From Kitasatospora aureofaciens (GTDB lineage Bacteria > Actinomycetota > Actinomycetes > Streptomycetales > Streptomycetaceae), in NCBI GenBank assembly GCA_000720845.1, contig JODU01000027.1:1-64000 (forward strand): DNA of 64,000 nucleotides. The letters run 5' to 3'. The position numbers and the translations under genes were made by a program. This document shows, piece after piece, positions 41,758-49,255 of this stretch. Every line of letters starts with the position of its first letter. The first letter of the stretch is position 1. The notes under the pieces were generated by a model. It was not told the DNA's origin. It made no database searches and was given only the letters and a program-made list of their open reading frames with translations.

Positions 41758-41916
41758 ATGTGGCTCGATGAAGCCAAGCGCAGCCCGGAGACCATTCTGT
41801 GGTTCGGTGAGCTGCCCTCCGACGTTTCTCCGGACACTCACGCCTTCGGGGTGGGGTTCATCAACAGCTTCCTCGACAAGCACCTGGATGCGCCCGCAAA
41901 GCCCTTGAGTGAGTGA
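41758..41916 (+). CDS. Short open frame, possibly a gene remnant
   Basis: 52 codons from an ATG at 41758: MWLDEAKRSPETILWFGELP, then TPTHAFGVGFINS-like text (DTHAFGVGFINSFLDKHLDA). Composition is protein-like and unlike the surrounding repeats, but there is no ribosome site and no recognised family. It may be a relic of a larger gene. Confidence 0.3.
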   Translation: MWLDEAKRSPETILWFGELPSDVSPDTHAFGVGFINSFLDKHLDAPAKPLSE

Positions 41917-42360
41917 TAGTCGGCGGCCTGGAAAGAGCCACGCTGCGACATCGAACAATTGTCTCGAACTTGATCAGCGAATTCGCAGTTCAGGGGCGGA
42001 CACTGGCCGATAACGAGTCGCATGGTCAACGAGGGGAACGACGGCTTCACGCTGCCCCGGGGGCGACAGTTTTCTACCGGCCGGAGGACGGCCCGCTTCC
42101 CCCACCGCTCTCCGGCGTGGACACCTCAGTGCTCACGCAGGGCGAGTGGCGTGAGGTCCGCCTCTACGGCAGCACCACCTTGGGCGGACTCCTCTTCAAC
42201 GCCTGCGACTGACACCAGGCCGATGACTTCCGGGTCACTGCTCTCGAGGCCGAGAACCTGAACGGTGACGCTGGCGCCGGCGAGCCTCTCCCGGGTCGTC
42301 GCCCGGCCGGGAGAGGGGGTGGCGACGCGGGCTCGGTGCGCGCCTGCCGACCCGATCCAC

Positions 42361-42387
42361 TGGTCGGTCCGACCACGGGGCCGACCA
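42361..42387. repeat. Composite palindromic repeat, copy 4
   Basis: TGGTCGG 42361-42367, CCGACCA 42369-42375, CCGACCA 42381-42387, with one more TGGTCGG at 42449-42455. It lies 200 bases before the rightward gene at 42586, so copies of the repeat flank both divergent transcription units. Confidence 0.75.
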
Positions 42388-42585
42388 CGTTGTTCAGCGC
42401 GCTTGTTGTCGGATCGTGATCTGCGGTCGGGGATTGTGGTCGCCTGTCTGGTCGGGGCGGGCCGGTGGGCTGACCTGCATGGAACTCGTGTGTGTCTCCT
42501 CACCCGGTGGCCTGGGCCGACCCGTGGGCGTGATCCGCCTCCATGTCTCTGGCGGCCGCGTGTACCGGGCGTGCGGGGTGCCGCA

Positions 42586-44091
42586 GTGAGCGGCTTCGGG
42601 GCGGGAATCCGCCGGGGCGTGATGGCCGCTGATCAGTTCACGCAGATCGCCAACGGACTGTTCCGGGACGGCCGGTTGTCCTACCGGGCGAAGGGGATCT
42701 TCGGGCACGTCAGCACGCACCGCAGCGGCTGGCGGGTGACGATCGCGGACCTGGTCCGCCTGGGCCCCGACGGCCGGGACGCCGTTCGCGCCGCTCTGAG
42801 GGAGCTGGAGGAGCACGGCTATCTGATCCGGGAGCGCCTGCGCCACCCCGACGGGACCCTCGGCGAGAGCGTCTACTGCATCACGGACCGTCCCGCCGTC
42901 TTGAGTAACCTGCCGTCCGGGGCCCGCTTTGTGGCTGGAGGACCGCAGGCGGCCGGGACGGCCGATGAGTTCGGAGCGGGGATCCGCCGGGGTGTGATGG
43001 CGGGGGATCAGTTCACGCAGATCGCGAACGCCTTGTTCAGGGACGGCCGATTGTCCTTCAAGGCGAAGGGGCTGTTCGGCCTGCTCTCCACGCACCAGGA
43101 GGGCTGGCGGATGACGGTTGCCGGCCTCGCCCGCCATGGCTGTGACGGCGAGGCGGCTGTCAAGAGCGGGCTGAAGGAACTGGAACGGCACGGTTTCCTC
43201 GTCCGCGAACGCGAGCGCGGCCCAGATGGAACGCTCGGTGCGGCGGTGTACTTCATCACCGACCTGCCAGCCCTGCAAAACCACAGGTCACAACCAAAGT
43301 CGGGTTATCCACCAGTGGATGAACCTACGTTGGCCAATCGCCCCACTAAGAAGACCATCAGTAAGAAGACGAACAAGCAGAAGACCAGACCCCTCCGTCC
43401 CTGCGACCGCGCCGCCAGCGCACCGGGCTCCTCGGGCAAGGTACGGCCCAACGCAGCAGCGTCCGCGTCTCCCGCCGACAGCTCGCCCGCAGTACCTTCT
43501 ACGTCCGACATCCCGCCGGTGCCTGCGGCCGATGAGATGCATCCCGGGATCCATCTGCTGCTGGAGATCGGAGCCGCTCGCCCCGAGCTGCTACTGACTG
43601 GGAAGGCGCTGACCGACCAGGGCCGCGTCGTGACCGTGATGCTGGAGTCCGGCTGGACCAGCACCCAGCTGCGCCACGTCATCGCCGGCCGCCCCCTGCC
43701 CACCCCAGTGCGCACCAGCGTCGGCGCGATCATCGCAGCCCGCCTGCGCGCCGCCCAGGCCTACCCACCACCCGCCACCCTCACCAGCCCCCACCACGAC
43801 GGCGTCTTGGACGACGAACCGCCCGCCCACCGGGCGGTCGAGCGGCCGTCCACCGGACCCGCGGCCCGCACGGTCACTGAAGCCCTGACCTACCGCGCAC
43901 TGGCCGAGTGCGCCGGCTGCGGCGTCCCCGGCACCGCCCCCGGTGAAGACCTCTGCCCGGCCTGCCTCGACTGGCCCCTGTGCTCCACCTGCCCCGGCCC
44001 CACCCCACGCCGCGCCCACCCTCACAGCGACGGCCGCTGTACCACCTGCTCTACGGCCTCCACCGGTCCGACGGGGGGAAGTACGTCATGA
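42586..44091 (+). CDS. Protein with two tandem winged-helix domains (candidate replication initiator or regulator)
   Basis: 501 residues from GTG at 42586. Two near-identical N-terminal domains (about 3-100 and 128-222) each read FGAGIRRGVMA, DQFTQIAN-LFRDGRLS, AKG-FG--STH--GWR, and end in a GYLIRERLR/HGFLVRERER wing. These are DnaD/RepA-type winged helices often annotated as helix-turn-helix proteins. A Lys-rich linker and a C-terminal zinc-finger-like stretch (CAGCGVPGTAPGEDLCPACL, then CSTCPGP, CTTC) follow. The domain duplication plus the repeat-rich region upstream fits an iteron-binding initiator; a transfer regulator is the alternative. The ribosome site is weak. Confidence 0.7.
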   Translation: MSGFGAGIRRGVMAADQFTQIANGLFRDGRLSYRAKGIFGHVSTHRSGWRVTIADLVRLGPDGRDAVRAALRELEEHGYLIRERLRHPDGTLGESVYCITDRPAVLSNLPSGARFVAGGPQAAGTADEFGAGIRRGVMAGDQFTQIANALFRDGRLSFKAKGLFGLLSTHQEGWRMTVAGLARHGCDGEAAVKSGLKELERHGFLVRERERGPDGTLGAAVYFITDLPALQNHRSQPKSGYPPVDEPTLANRPTKKTISKKTNKQKTRPLRPCDRAASAPGSSGKVRPNAAASASPADSSPAVPSTSDIPPVPAADEMHPGIHLLLEIGAARPELLLTGKALTDQGRVVTVMLESGWTSTQLRHVIAGRPLPTPVRTSVGAIIAARLRAAQAYPPPATLTSPHHDGVLDDEPPAHRAVERPSTGPAARTVTEALTYRALAECAGCGVPGTAPGEDLCPACLDWPLCSTCPGPTPRRAHPHSDGRCTTCSTASTGPTGGSTS

Positions 44092-44145
44092 CCACTCCGA
44101 CGACACCCGCCAGCGAGTGCGAAGGGCCGTGCGAGCCCGAAGCGG

Positions 44146-44408
44146 AGGGCAACCTCTGCAGGTGCGGGGATGACAGCCACGCGCTGACACCGCGCCCACG
44201 TGGCGTGGCGCAACCCCCGCAACCGCGGGGACGACGGCGACATACCCGCGCCAAATGTCGGAGTAGCCCCCGCGGGCGCCGGGACGACGCGATCCGCACT
44301 CCGGCCCCGATCCTGCGCTGGGAGCAACCCGCGAGGGCGCGGGGACGACTGAACCGCATGACGCAGAAGACACCCGGACAGCGTCGTCCCCGCACCCGCG
44401 GGGACCGG
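44146..44408 (-). CRISPR. Degenerate type I-E-like CRISPR array (five 29-bp repeats)
   Basis: Plus-strand repeats: 44146-44174, 44207-44235, 44260-44288, 44321-44349 and a divergent 44380-44408. The core is GGAGCAACCCCCGC-nnn- then CGCGGGGACGAC, a palindromic stem like Streptomyces type I-E repeats read from the minus strand. Spacers are 32, 24, 32 and 30 bases, and the 61-base period is that of type I-E. Repeats differ at several positions, one spacer is shortened and no cas gene is in the window, so the array is probably inactive. Strand is inferred from the usual GTCGTCCCCGC orientation. Confidence 0.65.
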
Positions 44409-44508
44409 CTGCTACGAACCGGCACGGTTTCACAGCTGATGGCTCGAAGCAGGGCGGCCTCCTGAAGATCACTGACCTGACGCCCGACCCCGTGGGTATT
44501 CATGGCGG

Positions 44509-44514
44509 TATACT
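44509..44514 (+). promoter_or_regulatory. Probable -10 element of the RHH/PIN module
   Basis: TATACT lies seven bases before the GTG at 44522, implying a leaderless transcript starting at or next to the start codon. No good -35 is seen at standard spacing. Confidence 0.45.
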
Positions 44515-44521
44515 TTCCGGT

Positions 44522-44794
44522 GTGGATACGACGATCAAGATCGGTGCGGAGACCCGCGACAAGCTCGCCGCTCTGGCCGAGGCCAGGAACATGTCGATGC
44601 GGGCTTTGATCGAGGAGTTCGCCGCGACCGCGCTCACTCCTGCGCAGTTGCGTGAGCGAGCCGAACGCACAGACGCGTTCTTGGCCGCGGAGTTCGGGCA
44701 CCGGGTCAGCGACGACGAAGCCGGCGCCTTGCGTGAGCGGATGCGGCAGGCGCAGAACGCCGGTCAGGCTCGGGTTCGGGGCACGGCGGCGTGA
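44522..44794 (+). CDS. Ribbon-helix-helix antitoxin
   Basis: 90 residues from GTG at 44522. The N-terminus DTTIKIGAETRDKLAALAEA, then NMSMRALIEEFAATAL is a ribbon-helix-helix DNA-binding fold. The rest is charged and helical (RERAERTDAFLAAEFGHRVS) and probably wraps the toxin. Its stop overlaps the start of the PIN-type gene, the usual coupling of type II antitoxin and toxin. It should repress its own leaderless promoter. Confidence 0.85.
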   Translation: MDTTIKIGAETRDKLAALAEARNMSMRALIEEFAATALTPAQLRERAERTDAFLAAEFGHRVSDDEAGALRERMRQAQNAGQARVRGTAA

Positions 44795-45177
44795 TCGTCG
44801 AGCACTACGTCCTGGACAGTCGCACACTCCTTGCCCTGGGGGGCAACAAGCAGGTCTCCGGGCTCATCCACATTGCCGCGGGGGACCCCACGGTGCGTTT
44901 GTGGGTCCCCATCGTGTGCGTGCTGGAGGCCGAGCGTGAACGGGCCGGGATCGTGGACTACCTGGGTATCCTCGATGTCCTGCACACCTTGGACGCCGAC
45001 TATGCGACGGCACACGCGGTCGCCGATCTGTATCGACGGAACGTCCCCTTCGGCGTAGGGGCCGCCGTACACGCCACCCAGCCCACGCTGGACCGACCCG
45101 ACGGTGCCGTCGTCGCCACGGTCGCGCCCGCCGACTACGACGGGCTCGAAGCCCCGGTCCTCGACCTCAATCGGTAG
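44791..45177 (+). CDS. PIN-domain toxin (type II system)
   Basis: 128 residues from GTG at 44791 (GTGA overlap with the antitoxin). The PIN-like layout has the first Asp in YVLDSRTLLAL, the conserved Glu in VCVLEAERERAG, and a C-terminal acidic pair around DRPDGAVVATVAPADYDG. PIN toxins are metal-dependent RNases. The domain is compact and somewhat divergent, so activity is assumed rather than shown. It pairs with the RHH protein just upstream. Confidence 0.75.
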   Translation: MIVEHYVLDSRTLLALGGNKQVSGLIHIAAGDPTVRLWVPIVCVLEAERERAGIVDYLGILDVLHTLDADYATAHAVADLYRRNVPFGVGAAVHATQPTLDRPDGAVVATVAPADYDGLEAPVLDLNR

Positions 45178-45252
45178 GCGGTCTGCAGCACATCGGCGTC
45201 AGGCGTACGGCAGACCATTCACACCCTCCCTGGACTCCGCCTGCGGGTTCGT

Positions 45253-45281
45253 ATGCTCCCCGCACCCGCGGGGACGGTCCC
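45253..45281 (+). CRISPR. Solitary CRISPR-like repeat
   Basis: The 29 bases have GCTCCCCGC-ACC- then CGCGGGGACGGTCCC, close to the Streptomyces type I-E consensus as I recall it (CTCCCCGC ... GCGGGGA-GGTCCC). No second repeat lies 61 bases to either side. It is a likely relic or orphan repeat, and a chance palindrome is not excluded. Confidence 0.4.
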
Positions 45282-45298
45282 GCGCACCCCTGCGCGGG
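45279..45298. terminator. Stem-loop after the PIN gene
   Basis: CCCGCGCA pairs with TGCGCGGG around CCCC. It lies 100 bases past the PIN stop and just after the orphan CRISPR-like repeat. It is a plausible terminator between convergent genes. Confidence 0.45.
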
Positions 45299-45336
45299 TC
45301 TAGGGGGGCCGATGGACCACTCGGAAGCAGTGCGGT

Positions 45337-45444
45337 TCAGCTGATGCGGCGCCGGCCTGCGATGTCGGTGACCTTCGTGCGAGCCTTGAGCTCCTCCTCG
45401 AGCTGAGCTGCTCGGAGAGCGAGGAACTGGATCTGGGACGTCAT
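45337..45444 (-). CDS. Very small hypothetical protein
   Basis: 35 residues from ATG at 45444, helical and charged (FLALRAAQLEEELKARTKVT). It overlaps the end of another minus-strand frame that reads YAHDEAGERIEWLPEASYWR without a start, so it may be the tail of a broken gene pair. No family recognised. Confidence 0.3.
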   Translation of the reverse strand: MTSQIQFLALRAAQLEEELKARTKVTDIAGRRRIS

Positions 45445-45577
45445 ATCCACGGACCCCGACGTCCCGCCAGCGCCAGTAGGACGCCTCCGGCAGCCACTCG
45501 ATCCTCTCGCCAGCCTCGTCGTGGGCGTAGGTCGCTGGAACCGTCGCTGTCCCGGCTCGGCGTGCTCGACGGCCGAT

Positions 45578-45874
45578 CTACAGGTCCTGAACTGCGCGTA
45601 GGGCGGCGTCCACGCGGGCCATGGCCGCGGGGTCGACGGGGCCGAGGAGTTTGGCGCCGTCGAAACGGTCGACGCGCAGCTGGACGATGTTGACGGCGAC
45701 GGCGGTGCAGGGGAACGGGTCGCCGATGACGACGGACATGGCGGTGTCGGGGTAGCGGCCGCTGTCGTGGAGCATGATCACGAGGACGGCGCCGTAGGCC
45801 TCCTCGAGGCCGGTCAGGCTGATGATGAGGACGTTGCGGCCGTCGGGCAGCGACCAGATTTCACCACGGTTCAC
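45578..45874 (-). CDS. MazF/PemK-like toxin
   Basis: 98 residues. The start MNRGEIWSLPDGRNVLIISL is the hallmark MazF/PemK N-terminus (R-G-E-I-W), followed by beta strands YGAVLVIMLHDSG, TAVAVNIVQLRVDRFDGAKL. MazF-like toxins cleave mRNA. The ATG overlaps the stop of the RHH antitoxin (ATGA). The sequence is divergent in its second half, so the substrate specificity is open. Confidence 0.75.
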   Translation of the reverse strand: MNRGEIWSLPDGRNVLIISLTGLEEAYGAVLVIMLHDSGRYPDTAMSVVIGDPFPCTAVAVNIVQLRVDRFDGAKLLGPVDPAAMARVDAALRAVQDL

Positions 45875-46068
45875 AGACTGTCGCCCTCGCCCGCCAGGTC
45901 GTCGCCGAGGCCGAGCGTGGCGAGCTGCTTTGCAGCATCCAGCGTGGCAGCGCGGCGGGCGGCGCGTACCACGTACGCGTTCACGGAAAGGCCAGCGTCG
46001 GATGCTGCGGCCCGGATGGAGGGGGCGAGGTCGTCCGGGACGCGCAGGGTCATGGTGGTGACAGACAT
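45871..46068 (-). CDS. Ribbon-helix-helix antitoxin of the MazF-like toxin
   Basis: 65 residues from ATG at 46068. MTLRVPDDLAPSIRAAASDA then GLSVNAYVVRAARRA is an Arc/CopG-type ribbon-helix-helix; the C-terminus is acidic. Fully coupled to the downstream toxin. The promoter at 46076-46105 places transcription start next to the ATG, so the mRNA is probably leaderless and autoregulated. Confidence 0.8.
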   Translation of the reverse strand: MSVTTMTLRVPDDLAPSIRAAASDAGLSVNAYVVRAARRAATLDAAKQLATLGLGDDLAGEGDSL

Positions 46069-46075
46069 GACAGCA

Positions 46076-46105
46076 AGGATAGACACCGGATTCTGGTGGC
46101 GTCAG
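46076..46105 (-). promoter_or_regulatory. Promoter of the RHH/MazF module
   Basis: On the minus strand, CTGACG (46105-46100), an 18-base spacer and TATCCT (46081-46076), with the ATG seven bases further. The spacing is standard. Confidence 0.5.
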
Positions 46106-46168
46106 GTGGTTGCAAAATAGATTGTCGAGAGCGGCACGGCCTCGCGTGCACCAGCAGAAGTACGGCCG

Positions 46169-46744
46169 TCACGCGGAGGGCGGGCGTGGCACGGCGCGTT
46201 CCTGCTCACGGCGGGCGCCGGATCGCCCTCGGGCGTGGATCCGGCGCCCGCCTGTGTGTTCGGCCGAGCTTTGGTGATCTGCGCTAGGAGCCGGGGTGAC
46301 CTCGCCAAAGCCGGACTCTCCGGTGACTCCGGTCTCACAGAACAGCGCATCGTCGTGCCGCACGCCCACCGGCCACACCCCCACGCTCGGACGCTCGTCG
46401 ATGACGACGTAACTGCCCTCGCTGAGGAGGTAGGTGAACCGGGCGAAAGGCCGCTTGCCGCGGTCCATGTCCGGGTCGACCACGCCTGGGATGGCGCTGT
46501 ACGGGTAGATCGCCATGGCGCCTGGGACGGTCTTGCCCTCCTGGTCGACGCCCGGGCCGAACGTTCCCATGGTTACGTCGATGCGCATGCAGGCGGTGCA
46601 GTAGCAGTGCGGACGGACGAGCTGTCCGCGGTGGCCCTGCACCGACCACAGGGGCCAGTGATTGGTCCGGGCAGCCAGCCGAGACGCTTCTGCGTATGCA
46701 CTGTATGTCTGACTGCTGCTCCGCCCAAGGTCGGCGTCCAGCAC
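46169..46744 (-). CDS. Hypothetical protein downstream of the integrase
   Basis: About 191 residues from a GTG at 46744; other starts (e.g. the Met in CMRIDVTMG) are possible. Clear protein-like segments are ASRLAARTNHWPLWSVQGHR, LVRPHCYCTACMRIDVTMG, KTVPGAMAIYPYSAIP and PFARFTYLLSEGSYVVIDER. The CYCTAC cluster could bind metal. The last 40 residues are basic and overlap a terminator-like hairpin at 46210-46252, so the true stop may have been lost. Family unknown. Confidence 0.5.
   Translation of the reverse strand: MLDADLGRSSSQTYSAYAEASRLAARTNHWPLWSVQGHRGQLVRPHCYCTACMRIDVTMGTFGPGVDQEGKTVPGAMAIYPYSAIPGVVDPDMDRGKRPFARFTYLLSEGSYVVIDERPSVGVWPVGVRHDDALFCETGVTGESGFGEVTPAPSADHQSSAEHTGGRRIHARGRSGARREQERAVPRPPSA
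46210..46252. terminator. 15-bp perfect stem-loop
   Basis: GGCGGGCGCCGGATC (46210-46224) pairs exactly with GATCCGGCGCCCGCC (46238-46252) over a 13-nt loop, between the leftward hypothetical gene and the RHH/MazF pair. Confidence 0.65.
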
Positions 46745-46746
46745 AA

Positions 46747-46784
46747 CGGCAGGGCCGGATGGGTTAACCCGTCCGGCCCTGCCG
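46747..46784. terminator. Long palindromic terminator of the integrase gene
   Basis: A 38-base inverted repeat centred on GGGTTAACCC, with one G-T wobble, starts 17 bases beyond the integrase stop at 46801. It is a strong terminator candidate. Confidence 0.7.
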
Positions 46785-46800
46785 GCACGTCCTGCCCGCT

Positions 46801-47855
46801 CTACAGCACCTTGACCAGGGCGTTCTCCTCCCAGCCGTCCCCGTCCTCGAAGTAGCCCTCCATCGCGGCGCTGTTCTCGGCCCATCCGTCCTGCTTGGCG
46901 ATGACCTTGCGGTCGTTGCCGGCGCGCTTGGAGCTGGTGGCCAGTCCGCGGCGCGGGGAGTGCCTGGTGGGGCGGAAGGACAGCTCGGCCCACTTGCCCA
47001 GCCGGGTGATGACGTCGCCGATGGTCTCCGGGTCCAGTCTGCCGGGCATGACGGTGTGCCAGCGGTTGTGAAGCGGCTTGTAGTCGAAATCATCGGGGTC
47101 GGTCAGGCTGGCCTCTTCCTTCCAGGCCCGCCACGCGCGCACCGGGCAGCTGATCGGCCGGGAGCCGAACGGCACCTTCACCTTCCGGGGCTTGATCTTG
47201 GAGACCTGCACGTTGACTTCCATGCCGTGCTCGGTCTCGACGAAGCCGCGCACCCGCAGGAAGGCGATTTCGTGCTCGCGCCCGGCGATGGCGAAGCAGG
47301 TCAGCCCGATGGAGCGGTCGCGGATGCCCAGCCGGTTGTCGGGGGCCGCCATCACGGTGGCGCGCAGGTGCTCGGCGAGCAGCGCGGGCGCCGGTCCCCG
47401 GCCCCGGGTCTCCCTTGTCTTCTCCATCTCCTTCACCTTGGCCTGAGCACCCGGCGGGCGCGGGCGGCCACGGTCTTGTCGAGGACCAGGTGGTTGTCGG
47501 CGCGGCCGGTGACGACCACGCCGGACAGGCGGCGGTCGATGGTCGAGGGTGCGGTGTAGGTGCCCTTCCGCCAACCGGGCTGGACCCACAGCCACTCGAC
47601 GAACGCGGTCAGCGATCCGGGCGTAATGGCGGTGACGGGGAGTTCGAGCAGCGCGCAGAACTGGGTCCACTGTCGCCAGTCGGCGGTGTAGGAGTCGGTG
47701 GTGTTGTCCGGCCGGAGGTTCTTCTCGTGCTTGGCACTGCGCTCCTCCAGCTCCTGGAGCTTGGCGAGCACGTTGGGGCTGAACGCCGCGGCGTCCGTCG
47801 CCGCGGTGGTGCCCGCCGGCCCGGCCGACGCCGGCAGCACGACAGCGGGCGTCAC
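46801..47855 (-). pseudogene. Tyrosine recombinase (integrase), split by a single-base frameshift
   Basis: The N-terminal frame (47433-47855) holds a SAM-like core-binding domain (LRPDNTTDSYTADWRQWTQF; STIDRRLSGVVVTGRADN). The C-terminal frame (46801 to about 47449) holds the catalytic domain: Arg in FAIAGREHEIAFL, Lys in VSKIKPRKVKVPFG, the H-x-x-R box in RHSPRRGLATSS and the presumed nucleophile in AAMEGYFEDGDG. The frames join at GTGCTCAGG near 47443-47447 if one base is restored (ARRVL then AKVKEMEK). All catalytic residues remain, so a sequencing error is as likely as inactivation. It would integrate or resolve the element. No att site or tRNA is evident beside it. Confidence 0.8.
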
Positions 47856-48076
47856 GGCACCCGGTACATCCGCACTTTTCTGGGTTGGCTCTAAAGCGCC
47901 CCGTCACGCCCCTTTATTCGTACTGTGTTTCGTCGCATCTGGGTACCGCATATGAGTCCCTACTCCAACCCACTCCACCGCCAGACCCGGCAGACACGGA
48001 GTGCCTAGATCACCGGATCTGACGCAGCTTCTACGTTGTCCAGCAGGGTCCGTACGAGCCAGCGATCAGCAGGGTC

Positions 48077-49246
48077 CTAGAAGTGGTCGGGCAGCCAGGG
48101 TTCGAGCTGTGCAGTGCTGCGGACCAGGGTGGCGAGCGCCTTCTCCGATACGGCGTGGACTCCGGCCATGCGGGCCGACGTGGTGGACCGGTAGCCGCCG
48201 GCGTACCAGACCGCGAGCTGGCGCTGTGTGAGGAGCACTTGTCCCTCGACCTGTGTGGCGACGATCTCGCCCGCTCCGGCTTTGATCTGCAGCATCCACC
48301 GGTCCCACTGGCCGTGCTCGCTCTCGATTTCGACCGGTAGGGCGGTGGTGAGGTCGCTGGGCCAGCCGCGGAGCCGGATGGCCTCGGGGAGGTTCAGGAT
48401 GCGGAGCATCCAGGGGTGCCAGGCTTCGGCGGTGGTGCGGTGGTGGCGGAGTCCGTGCAGGAGTGTGGGGTACGGGGGGAGGGCACCGCGGCGAAAGGTG
48501 ATGGTGCGGGCGCGGGTGTTGTGGCGGCCGAGGAAGGCGAGCATGGCGGCGGCGGTGGGCTGGCTTGTGGCCCAGAAGTCGTGGACGGTCAGGGTCATGC
48601 CGTGGCGTTCGTGTCGTTTGGTGGTGAGGCTGAGCAGGCCGGCGGTGGGGTGGCCGGGCCGGGCGAAGCGGTAGGTGGTGAGGTTGCTCTTGTCCTGCTT
48701 CCACCGGTTCCACCAAGTCGGGCGGTGGACAGGGCCGTTCCACTGGCGGGCGAGGTCACGTTGGAGGGCTTCGGCTTGGTCGGTCAGTCCGTGCTCGGCC
48801 TCGAAGTCTTCGCCTGTGAAGGAGCGTTTGAGGTCGTCGGTGGTTACCGTCCAGGCGAGTACGCCGGTGGGGGCTTCCCAGCCGAGGCGGCGGGCGTAGC
48901 CGGTGGAGGAGGTCACGATCGCGGAGATCACTGCCCCGCGCTCGATCAGGGGGCGCAGTCGTTCGCGGGTCATGTCGGTGGCCAGGTGGTCGCCGCGTTC
49001 TTCGGGGGCGACGCAGCCGTCGCCGAGGCAGGCGCTGGGGACGAGGGCGCCGCCGAAGAACTGGTCGACGAGGAGGCCGAGGCCGCCGGCGACGACCCGG
49101 CCGCCGCGGACGGCGACCTGAAGGTCGGCGTGCTCGCGCAGGTGAGTGATGTCCCCGATCGGGTGACCGTAGGCGCGGGTGGCGAGCTGGTCGTACTGCT
49201 CCCACAGGGTGTCGTCGGCGGGGGTGAAGGTCAGCTGCTGGTTCAT
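48077..49246 (-). CDS. Eis-like GNAT acetyltransferase
   Basis: 389 residues. The N-terminal GNAT domain has LQVAVRGGRVVAGGLGLLVD, GDGCVAPEERGDHLATDM (acetyl-CoA loop) and YARRLGWEAP. A second GNAT-like domain and the SCP-type C-terminus ending in a free PDHF carboxylate follow, the Eis plan (about 400 aa, three domains). Eis enzymes transfer acetyl or other acyl groups to amines, including aminoglycosides and lysines. It is the last gene of the eight-gene operon, nine bases after the MaoC gene, so it may tailor the pathway product or confer self-resistance. Confidence 0.82.
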   Translation of the reverse strand: MNQQLTFTPADDTLWEQYDQLATRAYGHPIGDITHLREHADLQVAVRGGRVVAGGLGLLVDQFFGGALVPSACLGDGCVAPEERGDHLATDMTRERLRPLIERGAVISAIVTSSTGYARRLGWEAPTGVLAWTVTTDDLKRSFTGEDFEAEHGLTDQAEALQRDLARQWNGPVHRPTWWNRWKQDKSNLTTYRFARPGHPTAGLLSLTTKRHERHGMTLTVHDFWATSQPTAAAMLAFLGRHNTRARTITFRRGALPPYPTLLHGLRHHRTTAEAWHPWMLRILNLPEAIRLRGWPSDLTTALPVEIESEHGQWDRWMLQIKAGAGEIVATQVEGQVLLTQRQLAVWYAGGYRSTTSARMAGVHAVSEKALATLVRSTAQLEPWLPDHF

Positions 49247-49255
49247 GGTCCGCCT

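Noticed and set aside
42126..42503. Minus-strand frame with an acidic C-terminus (VLGLESSDPEVIGLVSVAGV)
   Set aside because: Only the last 45 codons look protein-like; the rest overlaps the composite repeats and no start is evident. It may be a gene relic but was not called.
43980..44827. Open frames across the CRISPR-like repeats on both strands
   Set aside because: They follow the repeat unit rather than codon-like composition, have no ribosome site, and the 61-base periodicity explains them better.
47856..48076. tRNA or attachment site beside the integrase
   Set aside because: I looked for a cloverleaf or a repeat of the integrase flank and saw none; the 220 bases hold no recognisable RNA gene.
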